DNA from: Mesostigma viride
Taxonomy: Eukaryota > Streptophyta > Mesostigmatophyceae > Mesostigmatales > Mesostigmataceae
Direction: 5' to 3'
Length of the DNA: 64,000 nt
NCBI GenBank assembly: GCA_009746045.1
Contig: RPFO01000026.1
Span: 3,226,676-3,290,675 of the forward strand
In this document: in pieces, positions 40,591 through 49,157 of the stretch
How positions within the stretch are numbered: position 1 is the stretch's first letter
How the letters are laid out: every line of letters starts with the position of its first letter
Translations under genes and position numbers: made by a program
Notes under the pieces: generated by a model
What the model saw: the letters and a program-made list of their open reading frames with translations, nothing else
The model's database searches: none
Told to the model about the DNA's origin: nothing

Positions 40591-41960
40591 GGTGACGTGC
40601 GCAAGGAATTTGTTTTCTGCGCATTTTCGACAAAGGCTAGTGACCGGGGGGGGGACACTAGCACTTGCAGCATAGGGGCAGGGGCAGGCGCGCCGGGCCA
40701 GGCACAGTCGGGCGCGCAGCATAAGAGCGGACGAAAGTGTACGTGCGCGCGCGCTGGGCCAGGCACAGCTGGGCCGGCGCGCAGCACTGTCAGACTTGAG
40801 CGGACGGCAGCACAAGTGCGCAGCGTCGAGAGGATCATACGCGAGTTAGTGGACAACTGGAGCTGGAGCTGGAGCTGGACTGCTGGACTTCAACAGCGCC
40901 GAGGCTATTCAATGACAGGCCAGGTGTCTTTGTGGTGTAGAATAGCGAGTCAACGTTATGAGGACTGGACAGAAAATGGAAAAGGACAATTTGCGGTGCG
41001 GAGCCAGATCGCTGGAATGAATGCAAAATCGCTGGCAGCCCTACAAAGGGATTTCTTCTAGAAAGGAAATATTAGAAGCAATGTTTGCTGGGCCACTCAC
41101 ACGCAAGGTGTGAGCGTGCAGATTGTTTGAAGGATATTATGCTTCGACCTTGGTGGTCGTGACTCAATGCCGGACATTCCCAGGGACAGAAATGCCGGAG
41201 CGGTTCTAGGAGATGAGATCGGCAACAGGGTAGCAATTTAGATTTGTCGGGATGCCTTCCTGCTTTTGTTGGCATGTGTGGTAGAAAGCCAGGGCGGCAA
41301 CTGGAACGCGGTTTCGGTTTGCATGGTTCAGGCAGCAAGATAGTTTTGGCACTTCTGGCTGGACTGACAAGTGTGGCGTGTGTCATGCGTGTGGCATGAC
41401 GAATGGTTTGGTTCATAGTCGAAGAGGACTCTCACGTAGCGTGTAGTCTCTTCGAGTCTCTCGTTAGTGGCCTTCGTGTTTCTCCCTTTCCTTGGGAGCA
41501 AGGCCGGTAGCATGTCATGGAGCGCTGCCTAACTGTGGGCTCGTGAGCATGGAGTGCATCGATATTGAGACTATATCAACAAGTAATTATTTTTCTAATG
41601 AGATTAGCATAGTACTCCGTGGCATGCCTTTGCGCATGACACGCAAGTACTTACTTACTTACTTAGACTATCAACGTGTTGTAATTGTATTAACTTTCTC
41701 AATAAATTCCGCATGTGCGGCTTCATCATCAGACTGTGAAAAGTGCGTGTTGTGAAAGCATTGTTCTATAGCAGGGCAGGCAAAAGCATCATCTTGCACC
41801 ATCATCATTGTCGCCATTAGATTAGTTGGAGCGTCTAGCTAACGCCCCAGCAACCTTGGATAGTCAAACGCGGCACGCGACGGTACACAAGGGGATCAAT
41901 AAGGTGGTCATCAGGCACGAGGGACAGTTCCTTGTCCTCGGCTGAGAACCTTCCTTTCGT
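40591..41960. other. Unassigned sequence
   Basis: A 171-codon frame at 40546-41061 has no recognised domain and biased composition; its start lies in the hairpin element. (TGGAGC)n-like repeats at 40858-40878 and (ACTT)n at 41647-41668. Nothing else supported. Confidence 0.45.
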
Positions 41961-41961
41961 T

Positions 41962-42233
41962 AATCATGGGACAGGTCCTCGCCCACCCCACAGGGCATGC
42001 AGTTAAGGCAGGCACGTCAGCTCAGCTCATTTGGGTTTTACCAAAGCTGAGTGGCTAGCCGCCATGGTGGCGCCGGAGATTGCGGCACGCAGACGCGACA
42101 CCTCTCCCTTCTTTGGTCTGCCATGCAGAACAAGAAGAGGTGGCATAAGATTGTCCAGGCTCACACGCCAGCCCCTGTGGGCAAGCCACCTCCACCCAAG
42201 AGGAAGGGGCGTTTTGCTGAGGAGTGTAGTTAG
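41962..42233 (+). repeat. Gypsy 3' segment, copy 2
   Basis: Homologous to 39675-39815, then continues to a short C-terminal frame (MQNKKRWHKIVQAHTPAPVG, KPPPPKRKGRF) stopping at TAG about 42231. Perhaps the end of the gypsy polyprotein. Confidence 0.65.
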
Positions 42234-42302
42234 GATTCTCTAGACTAGCTAGCTTAGAGTTAGATTAGTTCGCTTACGCGGCTTCTCGCACCCACCCATC
42301 CA

Positions 42303-42433
42303 GCAAGGAATATGTGCCACATGATCTCCCAACAGAGGCATTAAATTAAACTAAATTAAATTAAATTAAATTAAATTAAATTAAATTATAACATGCCTCC
42401 GTTGGGAGGTCATGTAGCACATATTCCTTGATG
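42303..42433. repeat. Two LINE 3' termini joined tail to tail
   Basis: Left arm CAAGGAATATGTGCCACATG...GAGGCAT (plus-strand LINE 3' end) meets (TAAAT)n at 42340-42388, then the inverse ATGCCTCCGTTGGGAGGTCA...ATATTCCTTG (minus-strand 3' end). Arms of about 40 bp are nearly perfect inverted repeats around the AT-rich centre. Confidence 0.85.
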
Positions 42434-42447
42434 ACAGATTCCTTCCC

Positions 42448-42741
42448 CGCTCGCGGGGTAAGGCCGGCCCCTCCCCCTTGCTCCTCACCTTTGACACCAT
42501 GGCGGATAAGATGGAGTTCCTCAAGTGTCGCAAGCGGCTTGGGGGGACCGCCTACACGCTGGACGACGACTTGACCTTGACGCAGCAACAACGGCGACGG
42601 GAGTTATGGCCGACCTACCTCCAGCTTCGGCAGACGGCGGGGCAGAAGCCGGTCTACTGGAAGGGGGCGGACATCTACGTCGCCCACAAGCCCTGGCAGG
42701 CGACCCCTGCAACCCCAGCCACCCCAGCCACCCCAGCCTAG
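42448..42741 (+). CDS. LINE copy A: ORF1 C-terminal domain
   Basis: Reads RSRGKAGPSPLLLTFDTMAD, then the C-terminal domain (YTLDDDLTLTQQQRRRELWP, YLQLRQTAGQKPVYWKGADI), stop TAG 42739-42741. It matches the L1 ORF1p C-terminal pattern (short beta strand, acidic then QxRRRE helix, then a Y-containing strand) that binds nucleic acid. The N-terminal coiled coil and RRM are missing. Confidence 0.75.
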   Translation, partial: RSRGKAGPSPLLLTFDTMADKMEFLKCRKRLGGTAYTLDDDLTLTQQQRRRELWPTYLQLRQTAGQKPVYWKGADIYVAHKPWQATPATPATPATPA

Positions 42742-43009
42742 GGAATATATAGCAGTAGTGTAGACTAGAAAGCTTAGTGACGTGGCCATGTATGCCTACG
42801 TGATGGGCCCACACCCGCCCTTGCAATAGCCGTAGCAATGTCAAGTCATGCTTTGCCCATGCAGGGAGTTACTCCCTGCTGAGAGGCCATGTGTACCCTA
42901 GCTATAGCCTAGCCACATACCTTCCACCCCATATGTCATGCAGGCCTTCTAGGCCCTCTCCTCAAGCCCCCCCTGGGTGCCTGTGCTTGTTTAGGAGGCA
43001 TGAACCATC
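42742..43009 (+). other. LINE copy A: spacer between ORF1 and ORF2 fragment
   Basis: Homologous in part to the sequence after ORF1 in copy B (GCAGTAGTGTAGA, then TGCCCATGCAGGGAGT-ACTC). The endonuclease and the N-terminal third of RT are missing, so this junction is a deletion. Confidence 0.6.
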
Positions 43010-44386
43010 ATGGGAAGTCAAATGGGCTTCCGTCCTGGGCGCAACACCGTCATGGCCATCTTCGTCGCGCGTCGCCTCTTCGAGGAAATCGCTCTCCTGC
43101 AACCTGGTGAGTTTCCCACAATCCTGATCTTCGTCGACTTCATCAAGGCTTTTGATTCTGTCCTCTGGGACGCTCTATGGGCTGTACTTGCTCGCGCTCG
43201 CGTCCCCACTCCCCTGATTACCGTCATCCGCACGCTGTATGAGGGGTCGACCACTTCGGTGCGCACTCAACACGGCATTACCTCGCCATGCCCACTGCAG
43301 ACCGGCGTCTGGCAGGGTTGCGTCCTGTCGCCGTACCTGTTAATTATTGTAGTGGATTATGTTATGCGCCAGGAACGTGCTCGCTTTGCTAGCATTGCAG
43401 GCCGTGCCCCTGGCCTAGCGATCACGAACGAGCTTGGGGAAGGGGGGCCGACTAACAAGCAGAATTTACTAGCTGACCTCATTTATGCCGACGACATCAC
43501 CCTCATCGAGAAGCCGGAGTCTGCCCAACTTTGGCTGGACTGCCTGGCGCTCGAGGCTCGGGCGGTTGGTCTAGAAATCAGCCCCAAAACGGAGGCCCTG
43601 GCCCTCGGCACGGCAGGGCCCCCACCCACACTCCGCCTCTTAGACGATGCCGAGGTCAACTACCCTCCTTCAGGCCGCTTCAAGCTGCTCGGCAGTTGGC
43701 CTCCCGACTGCGAGGACGACATGACGACACGGATCGGCATGGCGTGGGCGCACCTCCATGACCACCGCCGCTGGTGGAGCAACCCCGCCCTACCCCGGAT
43801 CGTCAAGCGTGACCTCTTCAAGGTCGTCATTCTGACGATCCTGACCTACGGCGCCGAGACGTGGACACTGATGCAGGAGCTGGAGCAACGACTCGACGGC
43901 GCCGTCACCAAGATGCTTCGCAAGGCCCTTAACATCCCCTTTGGTTTGCACATTAGTAATGAGGATTTGTACGCTGATTTGCCCTATGTTTCCCACATTA
44001 TTAGGCACAGGCGCCTGGGCCTAGCCGGGCACCTGGCCCGCACAGATCAGGTAGATACATCAGATAGACTAGCTGGCACCAAGCCCGCCCAGCCTGGGCG
44101 ATATGTCCTCACCTGGCGTGCCCCCGGCCGCGCGCGGCAGGGCCGCCACCCGTGGACTTTTCGTGATAGACTCGGCATGGACATGTGCTACACTAGACGT
44201 GACGGGCTCACCCCCGGGCAGCCTCCTGGTTTGTCTGTAATATGGAGGCAGATGGTGCGCAAGGATAGATGGCAAGTAGTGATGAAGGAGACCACCCCCA
44301 AGCCTGTGGGGGCTCCGCGTGTGACCAAGTATGGCATTCATAGCGATTCGGGCCGCGGTGCCCACACCCCTGTAACTAGGACCTAG
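43010..44386 (+). CDS. LINE copy A: ORF2 reverse transcriptase, 5'-deleted
   Basis: 458-codon frame. It begins in RT block 2 (MGFRPGRNTVMAIFVARRLF). Motif A is IFVDFIKAFDSVLWDALW, motif B GVWQGCVLSPYLL, motif C LIYADDITLI, then FKLLGSWP and the post-RT block TYGAETWTL typical of L1-like LINEs. The C-terminal part ends GAHTPVTRT before TAG. Catalytic Asp residues (FVDF, YADD) are intact, but the protein lacks the endonuclease and RT N terminus, so it cannot function alone. 3' UTR to (TTAA)n at 44463-44484. Confidence 0.9.
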   Translation: MGSQMGFRPGRNTVMAIFVARRLFEEIALLQPGEFPTILIFVDFIKAFDSVLWDALWAVLARARVPTPLITVIRTLYEGSTTSVRTQHGITSPCPLQTGVWQGCVLSPYLLIIVVDYVMRQERARFASIAGRAPGLAITNELGEGGPTNKQNLLADLIYADDITLIEKPESAQLWLDCLALEARAVGLEISPKTEALALGTAGPPPTLRLLDDAEVNYPPSGRFKLLGSWPPDCEDDMTTRIGMAWAHLHDHRRWWSNPALPRIVKRDLFKVVILTILTYGAETWTLMQELEQRLDGAVTKMLRKALNIPFGLHISNEDLYADLPYVSHIIRHRRLGLAGHLARTDQVDTSDRLAGTKPAQPGRYVLTWRAPGRARQGRHPWTFRDRLGMDMCYTRRDGLTPGQPPGLSVIWRQMVRKDRWQVVMKETTPKPVGAPRVTKYGIHSDSGRGAHTPVTRT

Positions 44387-44484
44387 ATAGCTCATACCAT
44401 CCATTCCATCCCATGTTCCCCTCCCACTGAGGACTTATGCTCACGTGACGCAGTCACGTGTCTATTAATTAATTAATTAATTAA

Positions 44485-44755
44485 CCATCATGGAGGTGCA
44501 GGTGCACCTAGTGCACCCAGAGCAGGTGATAGTTGTACATCCTACACCTGCAGGTTGTCGCCCTGATTGTATTACAAACCCATAGATGCCCCTTTCTCAG
44601 GGCTATGTGTTACATATGCTCCCCACGGAGCTATGATTTTAATTAATTCATTAATTCCTTGATGGATGGTGGGTTGGAGAGAGCCGCGTAATCGAACTAA
44701 CCTATAACTCTAGTCTATCTCTAAACAGAGGCATGTTATAATTTATTAATTAGCC
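44485..44755 (+). mobile_element. LINE 3' UTR fragments
   Basis: 44485-44665 is homologous to 46585-46750 (GGTGCACCTAG, TATTACAAACCCATAGATGC, CTCAGGGCTATGTGTTACAT, then hairpin and TTAATTAATTCATTAATT). A second short 3' end (ACAGAGGCATGTTATAATTT) follows at 44724-44752. Confidence 0.75.
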
Positions 44756-46751
44756 GGTAATTGGCTCCTGGCATACGAGCCACGAGCCACGAGGTAGCCA
44801 TGGCTGACGGCGGAGCTCATAACTTTCACGTTTGGGCACCAAATTCGGCCGTGAATATCACAATCGCTTCGTCTTTTTAAGACGCACACGCTGATATAAT
44901 TTCCCAAAGCTATTACGCAATATACGATGAGCAAACGCCTTTCGACGCAACGCAGCCTGGCGGCTGCGCTCGGCACTGAAAATACGCCTGCAGCTTCGGC
45001 TGCAGCTTCGCCCACCGGCCCAGATGGCAACGGTGACACTAGTCGTGCGCTGGTGCTCGCCCAGCCCCCCGGGCTCGCCTCGCCCTCTGCCTCGCCTGAA
45101 CCTAAGCGCAGTCGCTCTGCTGAGCCGCCCTGGGAAGAGCGCTCCTTTGACGTCAACAGCCCCGGCTTCTGGCGACGCAGCCCCGCAGCCTTCATGGAAG
45201 ACGTGTTTTCCGGCAATCACGCCTCGCTTCTAGCCCTGTGCGTGTACCTCACGTCCCACAACCGTGGCCGCTGGCCTGGTGACGGCAAGCTTGTCGACCC
45301 CGCCGAGGCTCTCCCAATCATTCACCGCATGAGTCGCCCCAAGCTCCAACGCTTCGCCCTCTGCTCCCTTGTTGGACGCTCCGAATCCGAGATCTGGGCT
45401 TCCCAACCGCCCCCCCCCACCTTCCCCACCGAAGCCACCATCCGCACCCTCCTCAAGGAAGCTTTCGAGCAGCATGTGACCCCTCTTGCAGCAGATGTGG
45501 CGGCACTTGGCGGCACGCTGGCTGCTGAGCTCCCCACCATCCCCACCGCCACCGCCACCCTCCTCGCCTCCACCTCCCCCCCCCCCTCCGTCTCCACCGA
45601 CTCCATCACCGCCCAGCTCCGAGACATCGACCAGCGCCTCAAGGATAATGCCATCGCTATCGAGGTTCTGCAGAACACCGCAGGCCTCACCGCCCAGGCG
45701 GTGAAGGACATTGCCGCCAAGCCAGCCCCGGCTGGCCTGGCCGGCGATGCTCCTCCCATCACCACCTGGGCGGACATGCTTAAGCAACATACCACCTCCA
45801 CCACCTCCGCCGTCGCAGCCCAGCTTCAACGGCAGACGCTTGACCTCCGCGAGGAGGCCGAGCTCGCCAAGCGCAGCCTCAACGTCATTGTCAAGAATCT
45901 CAAGATGGAGGAAGGTGAGAATTCCGAGAAGCTTGCGCGTGCTTTTGAGAGAGAAATCCTTGATCGCATGGGCCTTACTGGTGAGATCGAGCTGGCCGCC
46001 CACCGCCTTCCCCGCGCGCGGGTAAGGCCGGGCCGCCCCCGCTCCTTCTCACCTTTAAGACCCCGGCGGACAAGATTTCTTTTCTCAGACGCCGCAAGCG
46101 GCTCGAGAAGACTCTCTTCACCCTTGACGACGACTTGACCCTGGCACAGCAACAACGACGACGGGAGCTATGGCAGACCTACCTCCAGCTCCGGCAGACC
46201 AAGGCGGGCCAGCCGGTGTACTGGAAGGGGGCGGCCATCTACGTCGGCCACAAGCCCTGGCAAGCGACCCCCTCGACCACCGCGGCCCCAGCAACTCCAG
46301 CCCCAGCCTAGGGGAATACAGCAGTAGTGTAGAATAGTTAGACAGTGGCCTTGTACATGCCCGCCTACTACAGGCACTATACCAGCTGAGGCCTAGCCTT
46401 TTTAGTCATGTACATGTTTGCCTATGATGTGCCACACTCCAGACGATGCCTAGCCTTATTTAGTAATGTTGTGCCCATGCAGGGAGTCACTCTCTGCTGA
46501 GAAGCCATGCCATAGCTCTTGTATAGCCATGATGATCTTCCCCCTCACAGGCATGCTCCCCCCTTACCCGGGCATAGCGTGATAGACCATGAGGGTGCGG
46601 GTGCCCTGGTGCACCTAGAGCAAGTGTTGTTTACATTCCCACCCTTGCAGGAAGTAGCTTAGAATGTATTATAGGCTCATATGCCCCTTCTCAGGGCTAT
46701 GTGCTACATATACTCCCAACGGAGTTATGTTCCTAATTAATTAATTAATTA
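44744..46751 (+). mobile_element. LINE copy B: ORF1-only (HAL1-like) insertion
   Basis: Bounded by ATGTTATAATT on both sides (44733-44743 and 46752-46762). Order: 5' UTR, near-complete ORF1 (44927-46311), 3' UTR with terminal hairpin (TATACTCCCAACGGAGTTAT), and (TAAT)n tail. No ORF2 sequence. The direct repeat is AT-rich and resembles LINE tail sequence, so the target duplication is probable rather than certain. Confidence 0.75.
44927..46311 (+). CDS. LINE copy B: ORF1 protein, one frameshift
   Basis: Starts MSKRLSTQRSLAAALG. Residues about 60-150 are basic and globular (PAAFMEDVFSGNHASLLALC, PIIHRMSRPKLQRFALCSLV). A Pro/Thr-rich linker and a helical, coiled-coil-like part follow (ITAQLRDIDQRLKDNAIAIE, VAAQLQRQTLDLREEAELAK). 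Then comes an RRM-like domain (SLNVIVKNLKMEEGENSEKL, REILDRMGLTGEIELAAHRL). At GGG 46020-46022 one G appears lost relative to copies A and C; the next frame reads PLLLTFKTPADKISFLRRRK, FTLDDDLTLAQQQRRRELWQ, stopping at TAG 46309-46311. Domain order (coiled coil, RRM, C-terminal domain) is that of L1 ORF1p, an RNA-binding chaperone. Confidence 0.82.
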
Positions 46752-46762
46752 ATGTTATAATT

Positions 46763-47042
46763 AATTTTAATTTTTAATGTCGGTCATGCAGGAATTGTCT
46801 TCTTGGCCACCAAGCAATAATGCTATGCGCCTGTCGCGATACAACAAAGCTTTCCCGGCGCAAAAAAAGTCCTGAGGGGTCAGGGCGCTCTTATTTTATG
46901 TACAAGCATGTCATTATACAACAAATGTATGTACAAAGCTTTCGTTCCATGACACATGGGTAAACACTGTATTTACGCACAATGGAGCCTGGCCAACCCA
47001 TGCACATGCACAGCATGAATACTAGTCGAGCTACCATGCACT
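46763..47042. other. 3' flank of the GT10 gene
   Basis: Non-coding; AT-rich start, then unassigned sequence. Likely contains the 3' UTR of the minus-strand gene; no clear AATAAA on the minus strand close to the stop. Confidence 0.4.
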
Positions 47043-48713
47043 TCATGGCATGGGTGATCCACCAGTTGTGCCATTCCCCCTAGCTACCAGGTGACGCACC
47101 AACTGGCACATTTCCGAATGCATGAGCCAGGATTTCGTGTCCGAGAACGTCTTGAACGCCGGATGGAACGGCACGCCTGCCCGCGCGTCCTCCCGCCATG
47201 TCATGTACTCCCCATATGCCTCGTCATCCGCGGCAAGCCGCTTGATTTCTTGGAAAAATAGCTCCTCGCTCGCAAAATTAGCCCTATCTACGATCATGCG
47301 CGATGCGCTGTATGGTAGGAGCTCCTGGACATTCGGGGCGCCCCAGTACAAGGGCAGGCACCCTGCCTGCAGTCCTTGGTACACCTTCTCGGTCACATAG
47401 TCGTTCTCGATCGCGTTCTCAAACGCGACGCAGAAGCGGTACTTTGCTATCATACTTCTCTTCACTATGTTCCCATATCTGTAAGGCTCGATCGGCCCCA
47501 TGTTGTTCAGGCACGTCTCGAACGAGTCCACTCGGAAAACCGCCATAAGCCGTTTGATCAGTTCCTCGCGTTTGTTCGGTGTGTAGCAATTCGAGATCAC
47601 AACCACAATGGCGTTGATCTTTTCGTGGACAGGCAGGGGTGGCAGGTTCAACCCCCACACAGACTTCCCGTCCTGAATCTCCTCCAAAAAACCCTGGCCA
47701 TATAAATTCGGGATCTGCACGGGGACGAGCTTGGATGACACGCGGTAGCTCAGCTCGATGTCGAATTGCCGCATGAACGTTCGATTGTTCATCCAAGGGT
47801 AGTGGACCGCCGACTCGGGGGAAAACCCGACGACGGGCACGTCGGGCCGCAGGTGCAATGGCTCCGCCGATTCATCCATTCTCGGCAGGAAATACCACAG
47901 TGCGCTGACGTCGGCGTCTCGCGGGGGTGGGTGGGCCGGATCCCCCTCCTTGGCGCAGAAGGAGGCATGATCCGCGAATCCCCTGACATGTGCGTCTCCC
48001 CTTAATTGCCGAGCATCGACACGCCCAACAACGTCCCCAACCCAGCAGCGGCCGCAGTGCTCGGGTATGTAATCCACACGAACCATCATGAGGATGGTGA
48101 AGTCCACCCTGTCGTTCATCGTGACGGGAGGCAGGACCTGTGAGGTGACATTGGGGGTGGCCGGACTGGTGTCATTGTTATTAAGGGTGGCCGGCTCCGT
48201 CTTGTTCACTTCCTGACCACCCACTAGAGCCTGAGACGCCCCCGACAACACCGAGCCACCAATAGCTTGCTGGCCGCCCGCTAGAGGAGGCCCAAGGGTT
48301 GGCGGCGCGACTTGGCCGATCCGCTTCCCTTCCCCGGTGACAGGCCGGTCAGGACGTGGCCAGCGTGTCGGTGAAGCCTGCCCCATACTGTTCGCAAATT
48401 CACCAGGAGGGGGCGTTGCCATCGAGTGGGAAGAAGAGGAGCTCCGAAAAATATGCCAACTGGCCTTTTGGAAGGGGCCACGCGCTCGTGGGAGCCCTTT
48501 GTAGTAAGCGGACCTGCGAACTGGGAATGGTTGCAAGTTTGGGAACCGGAACTTGGCGCCTCGGAGGCCCGGCCGTGGCTGTCCACCGGGCCGTCTCCCG
48601 CGCATGTTGCCGTTCGTGACGGGAAGTTGATCACCCTGGACTGGTAAAGTTTGCTCGAGCAGGCCGCTCGCCAAAAGCAGCAGACCAACGCACAGTAGTC
48701 GATAGTGCATCCT
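47043..48713 (-). CDS. GT10-family alpha-1,3-fucosyltransferase
   Basis: Intronless frame. I choose the ATG at 48713 (MHYRLLCVGLLLLASGL), which gives a Golgi type II protein: short cytosolic tail, one membrane helix at about residues 4-18, then a Pro/Ser/Gly-rich stem of about 200 residues with NDT and NVT glycosylation sequons. The frame is open with another ATG at 48782, 23 codons further out. The catalytic domain starts near VDFTILMMVRVDY. The family motif near the C terminus is clear: YRFCVAFENAIENDYVTEKV, then YQGLQAGCLPLYWGAPN, as in GT10 enzymes that bind GDP-fucose. Expected activity is transfer of fucose in alpha-1,3/4 linkage to N-glycan or other GlcNAc; the exact acceptor is unknown. 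About 556 residues, normal for the family with a long stem. It looks intact, the only gene here that does. Confidence 0.88.
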   Translation of the reverse strand, partial: RMHYRLLCVGLLLLASGLLEQTLPVQGDQLPVTNGNMRGRRPGGQPRPGLRGAKFRFPNLQPFPVRRSAYYKGLPRARGPFQKASWHIFRSSSSSHSMATPPPGEFANSMGQASPTRWPRPDRPVTGEGKRIGQVAPPTLGPPLAGGQQAIGGSVLSGASQALVGGQEVNKTEPATLNNNDTSPATPNVTSQVLPPVTMNDRVDFTILMMVRVDYIPEHCGRCWVGDVVGRVDARQLRGDAHVRGFADHASFCAKEGDPAHPPPRDADVSALWYFLPRMDESAEPLHLRPDVPVVGFSPESAVHYPWMNNRTFMRQFDIELSYRVSSKLVPVQIPNLYGQGFLEEIQDGKSVWGLNLPPLPVHEKINAIVVVISNCYTPNKREELIKRLMAVFRVDSFETCLNNMGPIEPYRYGNIVKRSMIAKYRFCVAFENAIENDYVTEKVYQGLQAGCLPLYWGAPNVQELLPYSASRMIVDRANFASEELFFQEIKRLAADDEAYGEYMTWREDARAGVPFHPAFKTFSDTKSWLMHSEMCQLVRHLVARGNGTTGGSPMP

Positions 48714-48782
48714 CCAGCTAGTAGAAGGCAGGCCTCCAAGGATGCCGTAAGCCACCTGGACTCCTAGACAGGGAATAGGCAA

Positions 48783-49157
48783 TCCCGGGCAATCCGTCGG
48801 TGGTTACATTTAGTCCACGAACCGAAATACGGATGCTGGGCTCGATCTCCATCCACCAAGCTGTCCGCGGAAGGTCTCAGCTGGTTGTCCGTTTCAGTAA
48901 GCGATTCGCTGAGGATGGCCGGTTAGGCTCTCAAGTCCGAGGTCCTCAAGTCCCGACGCATCATCGCCCATGCTTTATCCCGGCATGACGAAGAACTGAA
49001 AGGCTATCGTCACTGGTAACTTGCCACAGGGCATTTTCTTAAGATTAAGGCCTCAACCCCCCCGTCGCCTGACATTTTAGCGGCGCAAAATAGTCAAAGT
49101 GTCCGATCGCTGCTGGGCGCTGGCCATGACAACATTCCAGGAACGGTGATTGTTTGA
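48783..49157. other. 5' flank of the GT10 gene
   Basis: No gene or repeat recognised; it probably holds the promoter, but no TATA box stands out. The array begins at 49158. Confidence 0.4.
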
